From NCBI RefSeq assembly GCF_014196525.1, contig NZ_JACIDX010000008.1, positions 209,204 through 273,203 on the forward strand: a stretch of DNA of 64,000 bases, given 5' to 3'. Positions 54,811-63,978 of this stretch are shown piece by piece. Each line of letters starts with the position of its first letter. Within the stretch, counting starts at the first letter, position 1. The notes beneath the pieces were generated by a model. That model worked only from the letters and a program-made list of their open reading frames with translations. It was not told the origin of the DNA and did not search any database. This DNA is from Novosphingobium sediminicola. Its GTDB lineage: Bacteria > Pseudomonadota > Alphaproteobacteria > Sphingomonadales > Sphingomonadaceae. The translations under genes and the position numbers were made by a program.

Positions 54811-56220
54811 ATGTGGCGATCCATCTGCATTGGCTTGCTTAGCATCTTTGGTGTAGGGGAGATAGCTACAGAAACGTTGGAACGTTCTGCGGCGCAATCG
54901 ACCGCCCCTTTGATCAGCGCTTTTCCCGAACAGGCTTGGGTGGATGATGACCGACCCTGGACTTTTTACTGGAAAAGCGCAGTCAGTCCTTCCGAGGCAG
55001 AGCGTGCTCAAATAGGCGATCAAGAGCAACGCGGTCCATTACTGTGCTGCCAAGGTATGGATCATCTCTCTTTGCGCCTCGGTGAACCTGGGCCCGGTGC
55101 CAAGGCGGTGAACGTAGCACTGATACACCGCCCCCTTCTGAATCATAACGCACACAGGGCGCTTAGGCTGATGACTTTTGGCGATAGCCTTGCCGAAATA
55201 TCTCTGCCCACTGCGCTGAGACAGCGGCTTCAAGCTCTTGGGTTCCAGCCGGAAATGCTAGGTACCACGTTGAGCGGACAATGGCGAGGCCAGCAGGACC
55301 GTACGGAAGCACGTGGCGGCAAGCGCATCACCGACTTGCTCTACTTGCGGCCCTTGTCTGCCGCAGATGATAATACGGTTGAGCCCCTGCCGCTAGGTGC
55401 CGAGGCTCGCTACCTCGCCTTGCCAGCCACCGGCATGCACATGCTTTCACGCAAGCATTATAATCCATTTCTGCGTCGCGCCACCGGGGCGAACCTCGAT
55501 GGTTCAGCGATCGATCATAACCTGATCGTCAAAAGCCTAAATACGGGCTTCGTTGGACTTAGTCAGACAGTTACTTTGGGTGGCACGGAGGCAAGGATAG
55601 TTGGCTTTGTCAGCGGTGCGTATGGCGGCGTTGGCGTCTATCGGCTCGACCGCAGCGTGAGCGCATACTCCGGTAACATAATCTCAACAGAATGTGCCCG
55701 TTGCGTGGCCAATGGTGAAGTGTTCGACGTGCGATTTTACCTCCAGCGCTTTGGTTTAAGCGATCCAGACTGGATTATTATTTCGGCTGGCACAAATGAC
55801 TTTTTGAACCTGATGCACGGCGCGAATGGCCTAGCCGATCTTGCGCAGGTGGTGCGTTTCGGCGTTGATAGACTTCACGGTGCCTTTCGCTTGGCCTTGC
55901 CAGAGGCGCATATCGTCTTCTTCAACGCAGCCCTTGGCTCTAATCCGCAGTTCCGCAGCTTCGAGCCCAATCACCGTTTGCTGATGCGAGTAACGCGCGA
56001 TGCAGTGAAGCAGAGCGCTGATCCGCTCAGCCATTGGATCAACGCCGCGATCTGGCAGTCGGAGAGCAGCGACTGGTCGATCCATCCGGCGGGCCAAGAT
56101 TTGGAAGCAGAGGCCAACACGATCGCAGATCTGATCGCAACCGTGCAGGCCGAATGGCCTTCTTCCATAGGACAGTCGCGCGGAATAAGCACATCGCGGA
56201 AGATGCCTTCATCAAAGTGA
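54811..56220 (+). CDS. Exported SGNH/GDSL-like hydrolase
   Basis: A 469-residue protein with a signal peptide (MWRSICIGLLSIFGVGE). SGNH blocks are visible: nucleophile in MTFGDSLAE (about 132-140), Asn block GTND (near 330) and a late DWSIHPAG with Asp and His. It probably removes ester groups from, or binds, a surface glycan. The ATG at 54811 has AAGGA six bases upstream; an upstream GTG frame is rejected. A GH5 glycanase follows after seven bases, so the two form a carbohydrate-active operon, lower in GC than core genes. Confidence 0.8.
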   Translation: MWRSICIGLLSIFGVGEIATETLERSAAQSTAPLISAFPEQAWVDDDRPWTFYWKSAVSPSEAERAQIGDQEQRGPLLCCQGMDHLSLRLGEPGPGAKAVNVALIHRPLLNHNAHRALRLMTFGDSLAEISLPTALRQRLQALGFQPEMLGTTLSGQWRGQQDRTEARGGKRITDLLYLRPLSAADDNTVEPLPLGAEARYLALPATGMHMLSRKHYNPFLRRATGANLDGSAIDHNLIVKSLNTGFVGLSQTVTLGGTEARIVGFVSGAYGGVGVYRLDRSVSAYSGNIISTECARCVANGEVFDVRFYLQRFGLSDPDWIIISAGTNDFLNLMHGANGLADLAQVVRFGVDRLHGAFRLALPEAHIVFFNAALGSNPQFRSFEPNHRLLMRVTRDAVKQSADPLSHWINAAIWQSESSDWSIHPAGQDLEAEANTIADLIATVQAEWPSSIGQSRGISTSRKMPSSK

Positions 56221-56227
56221 GAACAGC

Positions 56228-57397
56228 ATGATCATCGCAGACCAAGGATCGATACAAGCCCGGCTAACTCGTCGGCATATGCTGGCCGCTGTGGGGGCCG
56301 GAATGGCTTCGGCCTGTATCCGTCAGACGGCACGGGCCACTGCACAGTCACGGTTTCGGCAACTGCCTGACCGGATCAGAGGTATCAACTTCGAGAATGC
56401 CACCGTTCAACCTCTTGGCGGGATGATTGACCTGATAAAGGAGTGGCATGTCAACACCGTGCGTATCAACATCAAGGTTCCTCGATCTAAAAGCGCGGAG
56501 CTTTGCCGGGGCGGCAGCTTATTAGGCACTGCGTTGGAACATGACGCGTTGCCCTTAATCGATCCCTTGGTAGAGGGCCTAGATCAGGCTGGCATTTCTA
56601 CTATCCTGTCGGGCGACCAGTTCGAGGGACGATGTGATGGTCCGGAAAGCTCGTTGACGGGTGATGCCTATGCCGATTTGGTAACGGGGCGGACGCAGTC
56701 CCTTTGGGACAAGGTCATTCGTGGCGGCCATCTAGCCTCGCGATCTTCGATCGACCTGTTGAATGAGCCACACTACGCCCATTCAATGATACCGGGTGCC
56801 AACGATGCGTGGTGGAAACGCATGGCACCGCAACTGATCGATGACGTCCGCAGGATAAACGCTGCAGTGCCGATTTTCGTAATGCCTTGGCCATGGGGTT
56901 TTCCTTCCGGTTTCAAAGGGCTGGACCGGTTGGCCGACGATAAAGTTATATATGCTTTTCATTTCTATTCACCACATACCTTCACCCATCAAGGCGTCAG
57001 CAAGCCGTTCGACTTGGCCCAAGCCGTCACCTATCCAGGACAGATCGCGGAATTTGCCAACGAGCCATTGGTACGCTGGGATAAGAACCAGATGTACCAA
57101 AGTATTCGTCCTGCGCTTGATTTTCGCGACCGACACAGGGTGCGTATGGCCGTCACCGAATTTGGCGTGACCCGCTGGTCGCCCGGCGCAGATGCTTGGC
57201 TAAACGATGCGATCAGCATTTTTGAGGCCGAAGGCTTGGACTGGATTTTTCATAGCTATGGATCATGGGTTGGCTGGAATCCCTCCTACGCCCCCGATCC
57301 CAAGGTGAGCGCCCCGCCCTATAAACTGGATGGCGGTTATAATTCTGCAAGCCATCAAGTAATGATGCAGGCCTTTCGGAAGAATTTTGCAAGATAA
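56228..57397 (+). CDS. Glycoside hydrolase family 5-like (cellulase) protein
   Basis: A 389-residue exported glycanase. The N-terminus LTRRHMLAAVGAGMASACIR has a twin-arginine-type signal. The GH5 fold shows its acid/base Glu in DLLNEPHYAH (about 180) and nucleophile Glu in MAVTEFGV (about 311), with VIYAFHFYSPHTF and a Trp-rich end (DWIFHSYGSWVGWNP). It likely cuts a beta-glucan-type exopolysaccharide during synthesis or release, as glycanases in polysaccharide clusters often do. The actual linkage specificity cannot be told. Confidence 0.85.
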   Translation: MIIADQGSIQARLTRRHMLAAVGAGMASACIRQTARATAQSRFRQLPDRIRGINFENATVQPLGGMIDLIKEWHVNTVRINIKVPRSKSAELCRGGSLLGTALEHDALPLIDPLVEGLDQAGISTILSGDQFEGRCDGPESSLTGDAYADLVTGRTQSLWDKVIRGGHLASRSSIDLLNEPHYAHSMIPGANDAWWKRMAPQLIDDVRRINAAVPIFVMPWPWGFPSGFKGLDRLADDKVIYAFHFYSPHTFTHQGVSKPFDLAQAVTYPGQIAEFANEPLVRWDKNQMYQSIRPALDFRDRHRVRMAVTEFGVTRWSPGADAWLNDAISIFEAEGLDWIFHSYGSWVGWNPSYAPDPKVSAPPYKLDGGYNSASHQVMMQAFRKNFAR

Positions 57398-57756
57398 ATC
57401 AGGCGTAGCAGGTAACGCGGTTACGCGCTCCTGTGGAGTTTGGCCGCTAAGTTGAGCTGGACACCCTCTGTGGTTGCCGCCCGTAGTGCAAGATGATTCT
57501 GGCCTACGTGGGCGTGATCGAGAGCGCGCTGTAGCGCGACAAACTGGATGATGATTGCGCGACAATCAGTATGAAAATGTGATTGTCGCGGCGCGTCGCT
57601 CAGTGCCTGTTTTGATTGTCGCTGGCAAGCGTGTTGCCTCACGAATGAATGTTCCCGAGCGGCATGGTCATTGCCTCACGTAAACGCTTACTACCATAAC
57701 CTCACCTGACGGGATACCGTGCAACGGAGCCGAAGGCGAAGTGGAACGGTATCCCG
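57398..57756. other. Intergenic debris after the GH5 gene
   Basis: About 360 bases without a gene. It contains a perfect dyad (57560-57590), a third GATTGTCGC copy near 57608, and from about 57632 the outer part of the next transposon (GTTGCCTCA, repeated at 57669). No clear terminator for the GH5 gene is seen. Confidence 0.45.
57560..57590. repeat. Perfect 10-bp inverted repeat
   Basis: GCGACAATCA (57560-57569) and TGATTGTCGC (57581-57590) are exact complements with an 11-base spacer. A third half-site, GATTGTCGC, lies about 20 bases further right. It looks like an end or resolution site of a lost mobile element, or a regulator operator. Confidence 0.6.
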
Positions 57757-59286
57757 TCAGGCGGCGCTTGTCAGATCCTCGCCGTTTGGCTTGGCGATCA
57801 TGGCATGGCCGGTCGGATCCGGCTCGTCGCCGAATACCAGAGACCATGCATTTTCACTCCGCCACCCTTTGAGGCGACGCTGCACTGTTCTAAGCAGTCC
57901 GCTGGGGTAATCGCCGGGTTGTTCCCGTTGCAATCGTTCGAGCAGCTCTCGGCCTATTTTCCCCGGGTCATCTTCGAACCAGACGCGTAACGGGTCGGTG
58001 ACCTCGACGAGAGGATCGGGTCGGCGGCGCCCGCGCTTCTGGGGTTGCTTTTCCTTCGCGGTGGGTCGCGCCTCGGAACCTTGCCACAATGTTCGCAGGC
58101 TCGCCATGAACGCATCGAGTGGCAAGGGAACCGAATGCCCCTCGGCGGGCGTCGCATCAGCCAGAATCACCAGCTTCTCCTGCGCCCCCCGGATGTCGCG
58201 CAGCAGTTTCACCGGGTCGAGCCCGGCGAAGACACTGCGTAGCCGTTCACGGGTCTCTTCGCAGGTGCGAGGGTCGTCCAGCAGACGTTGATACGGGGTT
58301 GCAGGTGCATGGTAGCGTTTGTAAACTTGGGCGCCCTCCCGGCGCTTTTCCGCCAGCTTGAACGAAGGCTGGAAAAAAATTCACGAACAGGCGCGCCGCC
58401 GCATACAACTCGGCCAACGCCCTGGCTGCCTCAAGACCTTCAAAACGCCGATAGCCCACCAGGCGGCGTACAACCGAGCCATTCTTCTGCTCAACGTGGG
58501 CCTGATCGTTCTTCCGATACGGTCGGCAACGGGTGAACTCTATCCCAGCTCCCATGCAATAGTCCCGAACGATCTCGTTGATAAACACACTGTCATTGTC
58601 GGAATCAAATCCCAGCAAGGGAACGGGCATCAACCCTCGCAGCTGAGTGAGTACAGCTACCAGCAGCGTCTGTTCGCGCACCAGCAGCGGCGCGCATTCC
58701 GTCCAGCCGGTAGCAATATCGGTCAGCGTGAATGTCCAGACCCAACTTCCTTGGCGATTGGACCGCTGTGCGACACAAGATCCACCTCGAAGTGGCCCGG
58801 CGCTGGATCGTCCCAGTCGGTGAATGTCCGGATCGGAATACTGCGCCGCAACTCGCTGCCAGCAACGCCCCGCCGCCTTCGCCGGCCCGGCGCCGCGTCT
58901 CGCGCGCTACGCAGCGCACGGTCGATCGTCGCTGCGCTCATCTGCAGCAGCTTCTCCCGCACCGCCGGATCAAGTGAATGGTGGCCATGGCCCTCCATTG
59001 CTTCAATGAGGATTGGAACCAGCGGCTTCAGTCGCTTGCCGCAAAGCCGATCGCTGGTCTCCCATAGCACAATCAGGGCGGCGCGAACCGCCTCGTCATA
59101 GATTTGCCGCCCAGGTCGCGCCTTCTCTCGTGCAGCAGCAGAAGAAAATCGAAGCAGCCGCATCGCATGGCGGCGATGATATCCCGTCACCGATACGAAC
59201 TCGTCCAAAACCCGCCCCTTCTGCTCACGATCCGACGAACGATACCGCTCGCCGACTGCCGCTACCAGCTCTCGCCGTGTCGTCAT
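57757..59286 (-). pseudogene. DDE integrase-type transposase, broken by two frameshifts
   Basis: About 510 codons in three frames read leftward. Piece 1 (59286-58723) runs from MTTRRELVAAVGERYR to FEVDLVSHSGPIAK. A lost G near 58755 shifts to piece 2 (58730-58340), with GFDSDNDSVFINE and VEQKNGSVVRRLVGYRRFEG. A seventh T in a T-run near 58373 shifts to piece 3 (58370-57757), with AEKRREGAQVYKRYH and LLRDIRGAQEKLV. Asp, Asp and Glu are all recognisable. The IS family was not decided (ISNCY-like is possible). Ends with TTGCCTCA-type repeats are seen near 57632-57676 and 59339. Confidence 0.82.
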
Positions 59287-59387
59287 GCTGACCTTCCTCA
59301 TCATTCTCTCGCGGACCGCGTCGGGAGCACTTTAGATGAGGCAACGGCATCTCACAGGGGAGCAATTCTGGCGAGGCAATGCGTTTC

Positions 59388-59662
59388 TCATCCAGATCGC
59401 CGCGCAACAAGCAGGATCTCCGTCAGACGGCCAAGGTGACCAATGCCTTGCGGCACAGCATAGCCGAATTCGTATAAATGCGCACGTAGAGCGTTCACCA
59501 GGTCGGTCCGTTGGCGGACAAGTTGCTTCCTCGTCCGGAACAGGATGGCGCGCGCTTGCTGTTGCTCAGATTTGACCTCGACGTTGCGCATTTCGGGGCG
59601 CTGGGCGCTGGGCAGCCTCCACGATCGCTTCCGCATCGGCGGCATCATTCTTGTGTCGCTTC
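59388..59662 (-). pseudogene. IS110 transposase, middle fragment
   Basis: Leftward, KRHKNDAADAEAIVEAAQRPEM..VEVKSEQQQARAILFRTRKQLVRQRTDLVNALRAHLYEFGYAVPQGIG belongs to the IS110 DEDD family. It is cut off from its N-terminal part by a 290-bp insert (59659-59950), and its C-terminal Transposase_20 half is missing where the DDE element joins near 59390. A small frame irregularity occurs around 59610. Confidence 0.83.
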
Positions 59663-59950
59663 ACTAATCGCGAGGTCGCCATAATGCGGAGCGCCACCCA
59701 TAATTAATTGAATTCAAGAAATTTTTATCACTCTTCCTCAGCATTATTCTGGAAGAAGTTGCGTTGAAATTTGACGTTTTGGTTTAGGAGGCGGTAAAAT
59801 TCTCTATCTGCTGAGCCAAAGACCGCGCTTTGCACGGACGAATAATGCGCAGAAAACTCCGGGGAATACGCCGGAAATTGGAGCTTTCCGGCTATTCCTC
59901 CGCATTATGGCGACCTCATGATTAGTGAAGTTATGGCGAGGTGAGCATAA
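59659..59950. mobile_element. MITE-like 290-bp insert with 33-bp inverted repeats
   Basis: CTTCACTAATCGCGAGGTCGCCATAATGCGGAG-type sequence at 59659-59691 is the near-perfect complement (31 of 33) of 59901-59933. Just outside the right copy is TTATGGCGAGGTGAGCATAA, with TTATG/CATAA arms like a tyrosine-recombinase core. The interior is AT-rich and has no gene. It interrupts the IS110 transposase exactly between the VKPFVK and RHKND codons. Probably a non-autonomous element moved by a tyrosine recombinase. Confidence 0.72.
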
Positions 59951-60205
59951 TTTGACGAACGGCTTCACGTAACGAGGTGCGATCAGCTTCATTTCGTGTC
60001 CCAGGCGCTGCATCTCACGTGCCCAATAATGACTGCTGCCGCATGCCTCCGTCGCAACGATACATGGCTTTTGGCCGCCCATGAAGCGGTGGAACTGGCT
60101 TCGGCTCAGCTTCTCTCGGAGCGGAACTTCCCCAGTCCGCGAAGCACCGTGCAGTTGGAAAACATGTTTTGCCAGATCCACGCCAATCACTGTATCTGCC
60201 ATCAT
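59951..60205 (-). pseudogene. IS110 transposase, N-terminal fragment
   Basis: Leftward, MMADTVIGVDLAKHVFQLHGA and CIVATEACGSSHYWAREMQRLGHEMKLIAPRYVKPFVK are the DEDD N-terminal domain of an IS110 transposase, with its Asp and Glu. The frame leaves IS110 sequence at 59951 where the MITE-like insert begins. TTGGCACATTGCGATGCCGT upstream (60247-60266) looks like the IS110 left end. Confidence 0.85.
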
Positions 60206-60361
60206 GGTTGCCGTCCTTCCATATCAGTGGCCTACAGAACCACTTTTTTGGCACATTGCGATGCCGTCTGGGGAGGGCGGCAACCACTCCATCTGCAAAA
60301 ACCGGTAGCGGTTTGAGGGCTATGATGATTCATTGATCGGGAAAGATCATGGAACCGACTT

Positions 60362-61106
60362 ATGGATCCCAAATCCCTGTTCAGTTTGAGCGATCACCTT
60401 GATGCCTTGAGCAAGGATGGCGATCCGCTGGAGGTTTTGCAGCAGGCGGTGGATTTTGAATATTTCCGGGCCTGGCTTGTTGAGGGGCTGGGCTATGGCG
60501 ATGGCTCAAAGGGCGGCCGCCCGCCTTTTGACCCGGTGATGATGTTCAAGGCCCTGATCCTGCAGGCGCAACACAACCTGTCCGATGCGCGCATGGAGTT
60601 CATGATCCGAGATCGACTGAGTTGGTTACGGTTTCTGGGGCTCTCGCTTGGAGATCCTGCCGGTCTTCGGCTATAAATCCCACATCAGCATAGACCGGCG
60701 CTTCGGTTTTATCCGTGGCATGGCGGTGACTTCGGCGTCAGCGGCCGATGGGCGCCTTCTTCGTCAGGTTGTCAGCACGGACGACACCAGTTCCCAGGTT
60801 TGGGCCGACAGCGCCTATCGCTCAAAGCGCAATGAAAAGTGGCTGTCGGATCGCATGCTGACGTCCCGGATCCATCGGCGCAAACCCATGGGCATGCCAA
60901 CGTCAAAGGCAACCGCGCGGGCCAATGCCGCCAAATCCTCGATCCGGGCCCATGTCGAACATGTGTTCGCCCATCAGAAGAACAGGTTCGGCCTGTTCAT
61001 CCGCACCATTGGTCTGGCCCGCGCCGAGGCGAAACTGACCCTTTGCAATCTGGCCTACAATTTCAATCGGCTGATCTTCCACGAACGCCGGGAGTGTATG
61101 GGGTGA
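60362..61106 (+). pseudogene. IS5 family transposase with internal deletion
   Basis: The N-terminal domain (MDPKSLFSLSDHLDALSKDGDPLEVL to FLGLSLGDP) is followed directly, out of frame, by FGYKSHISIDRRFGFIRG and the C-terminal half to HERRE. The central part with the first catalytic Asp is missing, joined near 60655. The second Asp (VWADSAYRS) and Glu (HVEHVFAHQKNRFGLF) remain. It is a short, dead derivative. Confidence 0.85.
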
Positions 61107-61303
61107 ATCTGCCCCAAATCCGGCGCTATGGTCGGAAGGCCCGGATAGAATAACCCATATAGACAAAATGCATCATATCTATGTGCCAATACCGTCGATG
61201 GCATCCTACCAAAGCCTGTCAGCAATCAAATTAGCCGGTTTTTGCGGGTGCCCAGCTGAAATTTCATGTTTCAATCGAGCTCGAAAAATGTATAAATTAC
61301 GGA

Positions 61304-63202
61304 ATGGGTAGGTCAAATTTCCGACGCGACATTCAAGGTCTGCGTGCGCTTGCAGTTGTAGCGGTTGTACTCAACCACGCCCTCCCCAACCTAATTACGG
61401 GCGGCTTTGTAGGGGTCGACATTTTTTTTGTCATCTCGGGCTACCTAATCCCGCAAATCATTGTCCGAGATATCGAAGCTGGTGAATTTTCAGTAGCCGA
61501 TTTTTATCGGCGGCGCGCCAGGCGCATTTTGCCAGCCCTGTTCGTCGTTCTTGTCACAACACTCGCTTTTGGATGGCTAATTCTGCCGCCATCAAATTAC
61601 AAAGAGCTGGCGCGAACAGCGATTTCAACTTCTCTTTTTGTCTCAAATTTTGATTTCGCTAAGCTTACCGGCTATTTTGATGGAGCCGCTGATCTAAAAC
61701 CGTTGTTGCATATGTGGTCTTTGGCGGTTGAGGAGCAGTATTATATTATATTTCCGCCATTTCTTTACATAGCGTGGCGATATCTCGGGCGGCGGAATGC
61801 CTGCGCGATACTTTGGTTGCTGGCAATCGTCGCGCTGGGTGCCTCCGAGATCGGCAGGCATTTTTTTCGCCATGCCGCCTATTATCTCCTCCCATTTCGC
61901 GCAGTTGAATTGTTGATTGGAGCACTTTTCAGCATTTGTGGGCTTCCCGCCCTGCAAAATGCACGCATGCGCCATGCTACATCGTTGCTGGGTCTTGGCA
62001 TGATGCTCGCCGCGATAGCTTTCTTTAGTCCGACCACACCGTTTCCTGGCTTAGCGGCACTGCTGCCTTGTATAGGTGCTGGGCTATTCATTTATGCTGG
62101 GGTATCAGATCAAACTATTGGTGGTCGGCTTTTGTCATTCAAGTCAATTATTTATGTCGGCGCGATTTCCTATTCATTTTACCTTTGGCATTGGCCGATT
62201 TTGGCTTTTTTGCGCAATCTAACAGTCGCGGAATTACCGATTGCATGGGCTATTAGTGCCGTATCCGCTTCGCTCGTACTGGCCAGCCTCTCCTATCATT
62301 TTATCGAACAGCCATTTCAATCACCCTGGGGGCGCAATCTCCCCTACCTGAAGCTAGCCGTCGTTGAGACGGGTGTTGTGGTGTTGATGAGTGCCGCTGT
62401 TTATTTATCCAATGGCTTACCTCGGCGGTTTTCGCCCGCAGCGCAGCAGATGTTTGCCGCAAGTCAAGACTATAATCACCGCCGGGATTCTTGCCACAAC
62501 GGTGGTAGTCCGGTTGGCATAATCTATTCTAAATCCTGCGTTTTTGGCGCCGTTAGCGCAAGGCCCGACCTAGCTGTGTGGGGTGACAGTCATGGCTCCG
62601 AACTCGTTGCTTATTTAGGTGAACGGGCCAGCCGCCGAGGGCGATCTGTTCGAGAGTTGACATCTTCGGCTTGCCCCCCAGCGTTGCACATTAATGTTCC
62701 AGACAGGCCCTATTGCAGCAAAACAAATCAAGGCACGCTCGAAGCCCTCATTCATGATCCCGCAATTCGCACTGTGGTTCTAACAGCCAATGGCATTCGC
62801 TATGATGACAAAATTGGCCTAGAAACAGGAATGCGAGCGTCAGTTGAGGCGTTGATGCTAGCTGGAAAACGGGTTGTGTTAATCAAGCAAATACCCCTCA
62901 TGCCTTATGACATATCTGAAAGGGCGGGTTTGTTTACGCAACGAGGCCTGTCACTGGATGGTTTAGGCTTGCCACGCAGCACGGCTCTTGCTCAAGTCAA
63001 ATCTTACGATGCTTTTATAGATGCACTTGGCCGGGAAGACAATGTCGATATCTATGATCCCAAGTCCGCACTGTGCGCCTCAAATTTCTGCCATGCTGTC
63101 ATTGGAGGGGCGGACATTCTCTATTTCAACTCAGAGCACTTGAGTATCGTAGGTGTTAGTTTTGCATTTAAATCATTAGCCGATATTTTGTATCAATCTT
63201 AG
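61304..63202 (+). CDS. OafA-type acyltransferase with SGNH domain
   Basis: A 632-residue protein. The acyltransferase-3 domain (about 1-360, ten to eleven helices) starts with RRDIQGLRALAVVAVVLNHALP and GGFVGVDIFFVISGYLI, with the RRRARRILPA motif. The C-terminal SGNH domain has AVWGDSHGSEL (about 425-435) and a late SEHLS. Such fusions O-acetylate lipopolysaccharide or exopolysaccharide. The gene is AT-richer than the core. The stop codon TAG coincides with the left end of an IS5-type element: its G is the first base of GAGGCC, so the native C-terminus may be changed. Confidence 0.88.
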   Translation: MGRSNFRRDIQGLRALAVVAVVLNHALPNLITGGFVGVDIFFVISGYLIPQIIVRDIEAGEFSVADFYRRRARRILPALFVVLVTTLAFGWLILPPSNYKELARTAISTSLFVSNFDFAKLTGYFDGAADLKPLLHMWSLAVEEQYYIIFPPFLYIAWRYLGRRNACAILWLLAIVALGASEIGRHFFRHAAYYLLPFRAVELLIGALFSICGLPALQNARMRHATSLLGLGMMLAAIAFFSPTTPFPGLAALLPCIGAGLFIYAGVSDQTIGGRLLSFKSIIYVGAISYSFYLWHWPILAFLRNLTVAELPIAWAISAVSASLVLASLSYHFIEQPFQSPWGRNLPYLKLAVVETGVVVLMSAAVYLSNGLPRRFSPAAQQMFAASQDYNHRRDSCHNGGSPVGIIYSKSCVFGAVSARPDLAVWGDSHGSELVAYLGERASRRGRSVRELTSSACPPALHINVPDRPYCSKTNQGTLEALIHDPAIRTVVLTANGIRYDDKIGLETGMRASVEALMLAGKRVVLIKQIPLMPYDISERAGLFTQRGLSLDGLGLPRSTALAQVKSYDAFIDALGREDNVDIYDPKSALCASNFCHAVIGGADILYFNSEHLSIVGVSFAFKSLADILYQS

Positions 63203-63931
63203 AGGCCGTTTGGGAAATCGGTTTTTGGGGTTGCCACGGTGGGGATGGTCTGATTCAGGCTCTGGATGTGGACGCAACAGAGCCGGGGGCGGATGGCCCA
63301 GATTGCCAAGAAGACGAAACGCTATCCCAGCGACCTAACCGATGAGGAATGGGAGCGCATTGCGCCGTTGATGCCCAAGCCGGGGCGGCGCGGCCGCCCT
63401 CGCGAAGTGGATTTTCGCGAGGTGATCAACGCGGTGCGCTATCTCGTGCGTTCGGGCTGTGGCTGGCGGATGCTGCCGGTTCATTTCGGGGCGTGGCAGA
63501 CGGTCTATGGCTGGTTCCGGGAATTGGCGCGCAGGTTTCTCTTCCAGACGATCCACGATATCGAGTTGATGCTTGATCGCGAGCGTTGCGGGCGGGAGCA
63601 AAGTCCGAGCGTGGGCGTGATCGACAGCCAGTCGGTCAAGGCTCCAACGGCGGAAAAGCGCGGGTTTGACGCGGGCAAGAAGGTGCTCGGGCGCAAGCGG
63701 CACATCGCCGTCGATACCGATGGCCGACTGCTGATGGTCAACCTCACCACGGCGGATATTTCCGACAGTGCTGGCGCCCAGGCAATCCTCGATGGCGTTC
63801 GCAAGCGCTGGTCTTGGGTCAAACATCTCTTCGCCGATGGGGCTTACGATCGCCTCAAGCTCATGGACAAGGCCAGCTATCTGGACTTCGTCGTCGAGGT
63901 CATCCGTAACGGCCCGATTGAGGCCGCCTGA
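63202..63931 (+). mobile_element. IS5 (IS427-like) element, 3' part lost or interrupted
   Basis: It begins with GAGGCCGTTTGGGAAATCGG, which resembles IS427-group ends, at the last base of the acyltransferase stop codon. The transposase gene inside loses homology near 63910. The right end is not seen before 63980, so the element is truncated, or interrupted by another insertion that continues beyond the window. Confidence 0.7.
63293..63931 (+). pseudogene. IS5-type transposase, C-terminally truncated
   Basis: A 212-residue frame beginning MAQIAKKTKRYPSDLTDEEWERIAPLMP. The first two catalytic aspartates are present (GVIDSQSVKAP, FADGAYDRLKL). After VVEVIR the family normally continues to an RRWVVERTFGW segment with the catalytic Glu; here it ends NGPIEAA. 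The third acidic residue is missing, so it is inactive. Confidence 0.82.
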
Positions 63932-63942
63932 CGATGTTAAGC

Positions 63943-63978
63943 GACGTCGTTATTGACGTCGTTATGTACGTCGTATGC
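63943..63978. repeat. Three tandem 12-bp units at the truncation point
   Basis: GACGTCGTTATT, GACGTCGTTATG and TACGTCGTATGC follow one another (63943-63978). They lie just after the truncated transposase and may be recombinase-binding iterons of a neighbouring element or the end of a second insertion. Confidence 0.5.
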
